Shown one piece after another: positions 55,545-64,000 of a DNA stretch of 64,000 nucleotides (its first letter is position 1; each line of letters begins with the position of its first letter). A program made the position numbers and the translations under genes. The notes under the pieces are model-generated. The model saw only the letters and a program-made list of their open reading frames with translations, made no database searches and was not told the origin of the DNA. Source of the stretch: Cyathus striatus (lineage: Eukaryota; Basidiomycota; Agaricomycetes; Agaricales; Nidulariaceae); assembly GCA_025738555.1 (NCBI GenBank), contig JAOVFP010000005.1, positions 5,022,001-5,086,000 of the forward strand. Reading direction: 5' to 3'.

Positions 55545-57420
55545 CTAACTGGCAGCTTCCCACTGGTCTTCGTCTATTGCACTTTCACCATTGGCATCGA
55601 CAACTTTCATTCTGACCATCAAAGGGCCAAATTCAGGATGTTCTCGATGTTCCTCGAAAATTTGATGAAACTCTTTTTTATAGGTAGGATAGAGATTGTA
55701 CTGTGCCGCCATCCTTATGCAAGCTTATGAGAGTGAGATGAAACCATAAAGAAACTGTACAAACTCAACAAAATTATCCCAGTTTACCACATACTCAGGC
55801 ACATCCTCGACTGCATCTTTAAGAAAGAACCAATACTTGTTACCAAAGACAGGCTTGTTCGTTCGGTTCTCGAATCGAATTTGATACACAGAATTTCCAA
55901 ATGATAAATCCTCTGCGTCTTTTGGGAGGTTGTCCAACTGGTCACTAAAGTCGGATCTGTCACCCAGCTGAGTCGGTGTTCCAAAAACATAATACTTACA
56001 GTAATATATCTGCATTGGGTATTGTTCCAATGAACACACCTCCTGGGCGCAGGTAACGGCTAACATTATCGAGCATACGCTTGGCTTTATCAATTGTTTC
56101 GAAGGCATAATGCATGCAAAATTGCATTGAAACTACGTCAAATGGTTGTGCAAGTTTTGCAGGTGAAAATGCTTTAGACAATGGTTCAGTATAGCAATCC
56201 AGCGTCGCAAAGCTTGCGTCGAATCGATTTCCCCGTAGAGATTCCCAACGTGCTCTAGCTTGCTCAACAGAAACTCCCGCAATATCTAATAATAAAAATG
56301 ACCAATTCATGTAAAAAGTAAAACTAACATGAGTGTAACACGCACCAACTGCGCACACTTCGCGAACCCGTGCTTTAGCCCACTTTGTTATATCGCCACC
56401 TTTACCACAGCCCATGTCCAATATCTTGCCTGAAGTTGAACCTCGGCCACGACCATTCGTTACTTGACTCGCCGCGAGAACGGGATGAGCAAAGCGAGTA
56501 ATTAGCACAGACTTCACCCAGTTATTGAAGTTCTTAAGACCGATAATTGGGGAATCAAGCCGTTGTATAACTCCAACGTCAGGTCGTGAATTATCTAAAG
56601 GCAGAAATGTGAGGTCGGTAGCGGAATGGATAAAGTCAAACATACAATGATGTACTACTACGCCTACATCTCCAACAAGTTTTTTCTTCGGGGGCCGATC
56701 CACTGAACCAGAATCTTCGCTATCAACGCGCTTTCGTTTGGACAGGCGCGCAGCACCTTGGCCACGAAAATTTTTATAATGCTCCAGTTCTGCCAGAGAT
56801 AGAGGAATCAAAATGGAAGTCGCTGGAGTTAATCTGCTCTGGGGATTATATGGAATTATGGAAGGCGGGGGCGTTGGTGGAGGTCCTATTATAGGGGAAT
56901 CTACCCCACGCTTGGTTGTGAAGGAAGGAAATATCGAAGACGACGAAGAGGATGGACGGGAAGAAAAGGAGATACGAGAAGAGGGAGAACCTGTAGGATG
57001 TGGAGGGATAGGGGAGGATGAGCGATGACGGGAAGCTACGGGTACTGGACGAGAAGTGGGAAGTGTGTAAGAGAAATTTGAAAGTAGTTCAGGGGAGTCG
57101 CGTGTAATATCATTGCTCAAGGATGAGCGGCGAAGAGGTTCGGAGCCAGCCAGTTTGTCATCATTTCTGTCGGGGGCATATAAGAGGTGTGAAAGAGCTG
57201 AGGAACGTGGAGGCGGCGTGCGTAGGTTGGGCTGCTGAGAATCGGAATTCAGCAGCACAGAGAGATCAGTTGCTCTTCGTCCAATAGAAGGGCTCGCCGA
57301 TGGAGAGGAGGGTACTGGGGTGGTATTTTGTAAGGAAAGATCAGAGCGTGCAATGAAGGAACTGGGTTGGTCGATGGGGGAGTTGAGGACGGCATCTCTT
57401 ACAGGATCGAAGGCGGGCAT
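55545..57420 (-). CDS. ABD1: mRNA cap guanine-N7 methyltransferase
   Basis: Transfers a methyl group from S-adenosylmethionine to the N7 of the cap guanine on nuclear pre-mRNA. Five exons on the minus strand: 57,420-56,646, 56,594-56,346, 56,285-56,000, 55,944-55,765, 55,713-55,545; together 552 residues with no stop. The first about 230 residues are a Ser/Pro-rich, disordered tail typical of fungal Abd1. The catalytic domain starts near VVHHYNSRPDVGV; RLDSPIIGLKNFNNWVKSVL binds the cap side, ILDMGCGKGGDITKW is the SAM-binding loop, VDIAGVSVEQAR and MQFCMHYAFE continue the Rossmann fold, and it ends IDEDQWEAAS. The start at 57,420 is the first ATG of the frame. Convergent with RSP5; 158 bp downstream of the aminopeptidase. 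Confidence 0.94.
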
Positions 57421-57578
57421 TCTGAAAGTTAAAGACTGCGAGGGCTCAGCGCTCAGCGCTCAGAGCCTGTTGCCAGTTGGGTACGATGGTTAGGGATGGC
57501 TGGCTGCAACCCAACTGCCTAAATAAGTAATATTCATTTTATTACACACGACTACTAGCTAATTCCTGCATTCCAACA
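57421..57578. promoter_or_regulatory. Short intergenic region, promoter of ABD1-like gene
   Basis: 158 bp between the aminopeptidase stop and the ABD1-like start. It contains a CAGCGCTCAGCGCTCAGAGC direct repeat close to the ABD1 start codon and a TATT-rich part nearer the upstream stop. It must hold both the aminopeptidase 3' end and the ABD1 promoter. Confidence 0.35.
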
Positions 57579-60500
57579 TCACAACGTTTCCCTCTTCTTC
57601 CATTCGCTCAGCCAGTTTGCAAGATCCCCCGTCGATCGCTGAATATCGCATTAGTTCGCGTCGTCTGCTTATAGCTTCACATACCTCGACGAATCCAATC
57701 TTGGCTCGAATCGTATCCTCCGCCTGTGCCAAAGACTGATTGTACTTCGAGGTATCCTTGTCCTGTTCATCTCAGACGTTAGTCTCAAAAACTTTTCGTA
57801 GCCATCCGCTGTCACCTTAAAGAAAGTGCTAATCATCGTCAAATCCTCCGGCGACGACAGCGCGCCCATCGAAAACTTAAAACACATTCCTGTCAGAATA
57901 CTTATGCGTGCCCAACTCATACGTGATCCAAACCCACCGACACTAGGTACTGCAGATTAAAGTTTCCTTCGAATCGTTTATATAACTGTATTAAATCGTC
58001 ATTCTCTTTTATTCACTCAGCAATTTTCAATCACACTTACGTTGTTGTACTCATCCATAAAGTACTTGGCTAGCAGTCTTCTAGCCTTGAAGTTCGTCGA
58101 TAATCCACGGAAAAAGTAAACTATATCTTGATTTTTGGCCTTAGTTTCCATGAACTTGAATGTTTCTTCAAGTAAATCAGCTGACTCCGGTGCTCCCATG
58201 GCATGACTATAAAAACGATAACTATGTCAATCGAAATAAGACAACTCTGAAACTCACATTGCTGCTATGCGCGATGTTGGTGTCTTCGCCATGTCATGAA
58301 TTTGTACAACGGCCTCGTATTCTTCCCGTCCTCCGTGGCGAGTAGCCTGTGGATGTGTCATCAGCACTGATTAGATCTGGTTCTAGTATTTGGCCTACCA
58401 CTGCGTAAATAATACGCTGGAGATCAGCTGGAATTTGAGAGTCGTCGCCTGTCTTCATGTAATGATGAAAACGCTTTTTGAGTTCCGTGATAACTCTGTT
58501 ATTTCGAATCTGCGTTTAATTTTCGAGACGGACATTTTCAAATACTTACCCTTCGTCGCAAGCGGCAGCGGCTTGTGAGATTGCACAGGTCCTTAACTCC
58601 GTGACCTCTGTTGGTTCAGAGCTGGAGTAATCGAATCCTAATTGTTTGACGACTGGAACAAACAAAGCCTGTACATTTTGTAAGTTGCTGACGATTTCCG
58701 AAGATTTTAAAACCTACACGACGGAATGCATTGAGTTGGTCCACAATGTCTTCATGCTCCCACCAAGTTGACACCAGATCCCTTAGATTATCCGAAATCC
58801 CAGACCAAACCAAATCTATTCTGATTCGTTATACTAAAAGACTTTCATGTATAACCACTTACATTCCTTCTCGTTTCTGAGAATATCGATCAGTGTCAAT
58901 GCGCTACTGAGCTTGGCTAAGCCCGCCTTCGATACCGCCATAGCATCATACACTAAGCCAATTCTATCGTTTAAGGAGAATACAGAGTCAGTCTTCGCGG
59001 CTTCAACAGCAATCCTTTTGAGCCTGTCAGAAGTATATAAGACCCGGTCTACGTCATCTCGTGTTTTAACGTTAGAACCATGCGCAGTAGATAACCACGT
59101 ACAAACACCAGTGGTTCCAGCATTTAGTTTGTAAGCCTTATTGGTATCAAGGGGAATGAATTTTTCACGTTCTTGAAGAACCACAGTCCTGTCGATAGAT
59201 GTCTTTCCGTTTTCGTCAATCACAAGAATGCTAAGTGGAACATTCCTGGCAATAGGTCAAGTTTAACTTTGAGTGAGATAAGAAATTAAGAACGCACCAG
59301 ATGGTCTGGTTGTCTTTCTCGTTGGCAAGTCCTGTCTCTAAAAATCGATTTTGACGAACAAAAATCCCGTTGTTATTTTCAGTTACAGTAAGCACGGGGT
59401 AGCCAATCTTCACTATAATCAGATGGTTCCAAGCACATGTCTGAATAAGCCAATATGTATGTACTGACCTTAGAGATCCAATTGTCCATCATCTTGGTGA
59501 TGTCAACTCCAGTGGCTTTTGTGATGCCTTCCCAAAGGTCATTCGTCACGCTATTCCCGTAAAGCTTCTTCTTTAGATACAGCGATACCCCATGCAAGAA
59601 TTTGTCTTCCCCGACATAGTTTGAAAGCATTCTCAAAACTACGAAATATCCGCAAGTGTCAGAATCAATACATGCAAGAATGAATATTGCACACAAACCT
59701 GATGCCGCTTTTGAATACGATAAACTATCGAATATCTTGAATACGCGTGGTAAGTGGAATTCATAAAAGCATGGAGTGTGATACCTGATTGATGTGATTT
59801 GCATCTGGGCATTCAACCTCAATTGGATGGGAAGAATACTTAGAGTCCAAGGCAAGGGCTTTGTTTAAATGATCGCAAATAAATTCTGAGTCTACCCTCC
59901 ACTCTGGGAAAACCCTGAACGGCGGTTAATCCAATGCACGAGTACGACTCAGAAGGAAATATACTTGTCTGTCCATGTGGGTTAGTAAACCAATGCTCGG
60001 GATTATGTATAGCCATTTACCTGCAATTATCACCTCCCCCATCTAATCGAAGATAAGTGGTATAATGAATGCGTAACCGCATATAAAAGCGACGTACCAG
60101 CGTTGCAAACCCTTGCAAAATGAAATCAATATATGAGCTAGATTTTGGAAGAACATAATAATACCTTCGTTAAGGTATAGATAGTTCCACCACTCCATGG
60201 TAGTTATGTTCCCAAACCTACAGATAAAACATGTAATAGTTCACATGTGACAAGCAATATGATGCGTACCACATATGGGCAACCTCGTGACTTTGCGTCG
60301 TAGCAACTTGTTTCTTTGCTAGGAGATCAGCATTCTTAGGGTCCAAAAGAAGAGCAGAGGTCCTGCCAGTGATTAACCCCCAATTCTCCATAGCACCTAA
60401 TGAGGTTATTTCGGAGGTATTCTCTAAACCAGAAAACATTACCTGCATCAAAGTCACTGGCCTGCAAAGATATGTTTATATGCATGAACACAATTGAAGA

Positions 60501-61625
60501 GTGAATGCACAGACGACTAGTGTATCAAGCTTCGGAAGCGGATAGCCTACATCGAATACCTTCTCATACAGAGGAAGAACCGCAGCTTTAACATCAAGTG
60601 CAAACTGTGCTTGATGTATAATGTCAGCCGTGGCTGAAATCGCGTTATACTTTAATTTTGACCTTCAGTTATGAACAATGCTATAAACGTACCGTAGATT
60701 CGAAGGGGTACAGTCTTCCCACTCAAAGGCAAAACAACTGACTTCTCCAAATACGCAAATTCACCGTTGGCATATGCAACAATGTATGTAGACATTGGAG
60801 GTGTGGTCTCGAATTTGGTTATTTTCCATTGGCCATTTTCCGGCAAGCTAGATATTAAAGGAAGTAATTCATCAGAAGCGTCATAACCTTGACCGTATGT
60901 CGTTTCCGAAATGGCAGGCATATTGCTAAGACTCGTTGTACTTGTCCTAGATATCAGTGTAATGTCAAACGTCGCCTTTAGCAATGGCTCATCAAGTGAA
61001 GGAAATGCGCGTCGCGCAGCAGTAGGCTAAAAAAAAATGGGGAGCTGAGTTTTGAACCATTGAATACCAGGACGCGAGAGAATACATACTTCAAATTGAG
61101 TCAAGGCGTAAAAGTTAGTTTTCCCGTCCTTTGTCCACGATGATCTGTAATAGCCCATCATGCTTCCAGTCAGCCTACCACTAAAACCTATCTTCACCAC
61201 TGCCTTCGACCCTGTGGGCAGTGGGGATTTCAATTCATAAACAACTCGTTCAGACGCGGAGTCGAAGTGAGAGTTGACAGGTGCCTGCTCCTTGTCCAAT
61301 GCATCGCACCAAACCAAGCTACATGGGGAGATAATTGTAAGAGCCTGGATAACAAACAATATTCCAGATATCACCACACGTACACATTTTCTAATTCAAG
61401 TTCAGACACGTTTAGCACGACCTTCGAGGTTTCCTCTTTCACGTCCAGACTGAGGAGAATAGTGTTAGCGATAAGTTAGCAAAGTCTCCGACAAGCGTAT
61501 GAGAATTAACCTGATTTTGACAAAGCCTTCAAACTTCAGGTCTTCTAGATCTGTCTTGACGGCAAGATCGTAATGTGTAGGTTTAACATTCGTTGGGAGA
61601 CGATATTGGTCTATGTGACCCGCCA
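57579..61625 (-). CDS. M1 family zinc aminopeptidase (Ape2/Aap1, puromycin-sensitive type)
   Basis: Removes N-terminal residues from peptides in the cytosol. Many short exons on the minus strand. It starts MAGHIDQYRLPTNVKPTHYD (61,625). Next come VSELELEN, LTGSMMGYYRSSW and PTAARRAFPSLDEPLLKATF, the usual N-terminal beta domain. The exopeptidase signature GAMENWG is at about 60,383-60,397 after an intron in DFDA-GAMEN, and the zinc site HEVAHMW lies at 60,269-60,289 with the third ligand Glu in WWNYLYLNEG. The C-terminal ERAP1-type helical domain runs through FLETGLANEKDNQTIW, GLVYDAMAVSKAGLAKLSSA and STNFKARRLLAKYFMDEYNN to AQAEDTIRAKIGFVE, RSTGDLANWLSEWKKRETL and the stop at 57,579. The downstream start is preferred because a TATA-like ATAAAAATATAAATAAAG lies at about 61,693-61,710. 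An upstream in-frame ATG at 61,866 would add a basic, presequence-like extension. Confidence 0.93.
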
Positions 61626-61689
61626 TGGTAGAGTAGTGTTGAGTGAATTTTATAGAAATCCTCGCAGATACTGATGATAATCGATTGAG

Positions 61690-61712
61690 AGCTTTATTTA
61701 TATTTTTATGTG
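61690..61712 (-). promoter_or_regulatory. TATA-like element of the aminopeptidase gene
   Basis: On the minus strand ATAAAAATATAAATAAAG, about 70-85 bp upstream of the ATG at 61,625. Its place fits transcription starting close to that ATG and argues against the longer start at 61,866. Confidence 0.45.
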
Positions 61713-62083
61713 CGAATTCCCAATTACGACCACGCGCTGTACTGCTGATTGGCCGATCGAGTGCAAAACTGGCGAAGAGACGGCCTTGGCGAGAGCTTGC
61801 GACGATTCTCTCTAAAAGCCTAGAGGGCCTGAATTTAGACCATCTTTGCATTGACCGGTAATGCATTTAGTATTGAACAGAAGTCCTAGTCAATCCTTAG
61901 TTAATCCCACTTATTACCTAGTAGTTAAGTTATCAACTTGGGAACACGTGCTTTAGCTTCTTCAATTATGTAAGACTCAGAGCATACTTATTACTTATAC
62001 TATAAGTTATACTTATCTACTTGTTATCTACTTGTGGATTCCTAGTCATTTCAACGAAAGTCATAAAAAGTTCAACACAGCCT

Positions 62084-63739
62084 CTATACTTTCAGTGGTG
62101 AAATAACGAAGGGTAATGAGTTAGGGAACGCGTGATCTGGAAGATTTTTAGACATTCTTTGACGGCTATGTGTTTGAATAACATCTCCAAGATGATTCGA
62201 GACTTCCCCGGTAAAATTGTCGATGGCGTCTAAATCATGAAGTAGCGTACGTGCATACTTGCTATACTGATTTTCAACATTAGCCATAGAATTAGTATGG
62301 TTTAGCCTGTCAGTCTATGAGTATATAATTATTAAACGCTTCGAAATGTCAAGACTACACACCGAACGTCACAAAACATCTTGACTTCACGTGTTATCGC
62401 GTTCAAAATTTGCGATTTTGCTTCGGCTATATCTTGCTTGACATCATCAAAGCGTCGTGTGTATTTGCAGAGTAGGACCTATTAACAGAGGGTAAGACAA
62501 AGCCCTACCAGTGACATGAAACTTGACTTCGTTGATTTGTTTAATAAGCTAAAAGGACGAAGGTGTTTTTCATATAAGTATAAGTATATTTGGAACTATT
62601 CATAAGGAACATACGTTAGAAAACCTTGGCGTAACGGGCAAGCTTTCCAAAGGCTTTATATCAGAATGTCTTTGAATAGTACTATCGTCGACTAAAGAGT
62701 AATCGGCATTCACGTCTGCCGAACGTCTGTACTACCAATTTAGCGTACCCTTGCAATGCATCTTATATATCTCCGAAGCCGAACGTTGCATGACTGTCGG
62801 AGAATCTTTTTCTAACGACTTGCAGCGGTTTGACACAGACTGAAGTCGACGACCTCTATCAGGCTTTTCAGATGTATTCGATTTAGAAGAGGGTATTTGC
62901 GGGGTCTTCGCAATTCTCAAAATGTCAGCTTTATATCCTGAAAAAAAAAACTTAACCCCGTGAAAATATTTGCAACGAACCTTTGATGTAAAATGTCCAT
63001 AATCAGCAACAATAGGACCATCGTTGTATACAGATATTTCGTTCAACTGTTGTTGGTATTCTTCGATGATATGCTCCTCAACATCCTGCTTATGTTGCAG
63101 CGCCGAATGCTGATCAGGGTGGTCTCCCTTATGGTTAAAGTCAGACGAAAAATAGTTATAGTAAAATGTCATCAGCGAATAATTAGTAATGTTCATTGTA
63201 TCACAAACCGTAAGATCCACCACTCCGCAAACTTCATGTTGTGGCCCAGAGAGTACATTCTTGGTATTTTTATTTGCTACTATGCAATCAGAATGCGCTT
63301 TCAAGCGCTTTGCACAGTTGTTGTTCGCCATGACCGTAGCATCAACGTTTTTCCCGCTTTCGCAATGTTGTACGCAATAGGAATCAGGTTCGTTGGAGCA
63401 TTCAAATCGTTTTCTCTTGGTTATTGCCGGCGCTACGTCAACATATTAAAATGGATGGCAAGACTCCAGTTTAAACAGTTATACAGAATACACCGGATGG
63501 ATGTTCCACAAAGGGTGAAGTAATATTACTTTGCTGCCAGACTAAAGTACGTTTCAGCATTAGTTACGAATATCTGTAGTGACCTACGGTCAGAGATGCT
63601 CTTTATCTTGCTCTTAAATGAAATTGTCAGTTTTGTTCGGTATTGCAACTTGCCATGCTGCTGCAAACCTGAGTCACTGCACCGTTGAAGTGCTTGATAT
63701 CAGAGCTTAGCTCAATAATAGCTTCGGCCTTCGACATTT
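62084..63739 (-). CDS. Unrecognised multi-exon gene
   Basis: Minus-strand gene with short introns. Exon 1 MSKAEAIIELSSDIKHFNGA VTQ starts at about 63,739 and an intron with GTTTGC...TTTAAG follows; SKIKSISDRRSLQIF comes next. A large exon contains KRKRFECSNEPDSYCVQHCE, then VLSGPQHEVCGVVDLTVCDT and VEEHIIEEYQQQLNEISVYN. After an intron: RIAKTPQIPSSKSNTSEKPD, MQRSASEIYKMHCK, then an intron of about 60 nt whose removal also removes an apparent TAG, then STIQRHSDIKPLESLPVTPR, the helical FDDVKQDIAEAKSQILNAIT and the end NLPDHAFPNSLPFVISPLKV at 62,084. The acidic-helical C-part suggests a coiled coil, the middle is Ser/Lys-rich. I do not recognise the family; splice sites at exon 2/3 and near 62,500 are uncertain. 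Confidence 0.5.
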
Positions 63740-64000
63740 TTATTTCCTTTTTTTGCGAAGTATCAATCCTGTCGTACTACAGTGGTTTCCTTTCAGTACC
63801 CTTACTCAAAACGATAAGGGTGTTGTTACGCACCAGTCCTCTATTCCTCATGACCAAAAGAAGTCTATCCAGAACGTTAGTGCTTAATTGACAGCCTACG
63901 GTATGCCTTTCGATCTTAGAGTCCCCTTTGCCTAGCACATTGTCCCTAAGACTTGGCAAGTGAATTAAGTGCAATGACATGGTAATCTTGTCTTTGCACG
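63740..64000. other. Upstream region of the last gene
   Basis: CpG-containing, no clear coding signal. The minus-strand frame at 63,777-63,980 lacks any recognisable feature. It is probably the promoter and leader of the gene that starts at 63,739. Confidence 0.35.

Noticed and set aside
62736..62744. In-frame TAG as a nonsense mutation in the last gene
   Set aside because: A 60-nt intron with GTACGC...CTTTAG borders contains it and restores the frame.

Overview
This window reads as a basidiomycete fungal chromosome, most likely Agaricomycotina. The genes at the right end carry many introns of about 50-60 nt with GT...AG borders, and their products (Rsp5-type HECT ligase, Abd1-type cap methyltransferase, M1 aminopeptidase) are standard fungal proteins. 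There are two compartments. Positions 1 to about 52,090 are a nested transposon graveyard, poor in CpG, with no intact host gene that I can recognise. Positions about 52,090-64,000 are a compact genic block with ordinary CpG content and intact spliced genes.

Layout, left to right. (i) 455-1,113: fragment of LTR family D, then a small inverted-repeat element (1,114-1,877). (ii) 2,078-10,105: an unrecognised host or element gene relic on the minus strand, split by a hAT-like element (2,273-8,271) that itself holds a 4.7-kb hAT transposon (2,474-7,187), and split again by an LTR of family B. (iii) 10,106-12,600: truncated LTR A, several LTR B copies and a chromodomain-like relic. (iv) 12,600-14,505: a 20-bp satellite with an LTR D inserted, which in turn holds a poly(A)-tailed retroposed insert. 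(v) 14,508-24,090: a Tad-like LINE, interrupted by a tiny LTR element (TRIM, 16,889-17,473) and by Copia copy A (19,072-23,394). (vi) 24,617-28,305: remains of another Copia, a hybrid TRIM/LTR-A element and a Ty3/Gypsy gag with a solo LTR in its zinc knuckle. (vii) 29,226-32,222: nested LTRs of families B, C and D. (viii) 32,230-36,783: Copia copy B, inverted relative to copy A. (ix) 36,839-38,728: a chromovirus integrase end and other relics. (x) 38,889-43,596: a 4.7-kb foldback element with arms longer than 1.3 kb. (xi) 44,855-45,618: LTR D. (xii) 46,003-51,091: a second hAT transposon with a perfect 8-bp target duplication. (xiii) 52,314-63,739: four host genes.

Two things stand out. First, LTR family C carries a 74-nt tRNA-like cloverleaf with A and B boxes and a TATA box about 25-34 nt upstream, and it forms a complete 585-bp element with no coding sequence: a fungal parallel to plant TRIMs whose LTRs carry Pol III promoters. 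Second, most premature stops in the dead elements are TGA where an arginine CGA is expected. That is the mark of C-to-T change at CpG, as expected from methylated cytosine or an RIP-like process. It ends sharply where the genic block starts.

The right-hand genes run RSP5-like (+), then ABD1-like, aminopeptidase and an unrecognised coiled-coil-like gene (all -). RSP5 and ABD1 are convergent, with 226 bp between their stop codons.
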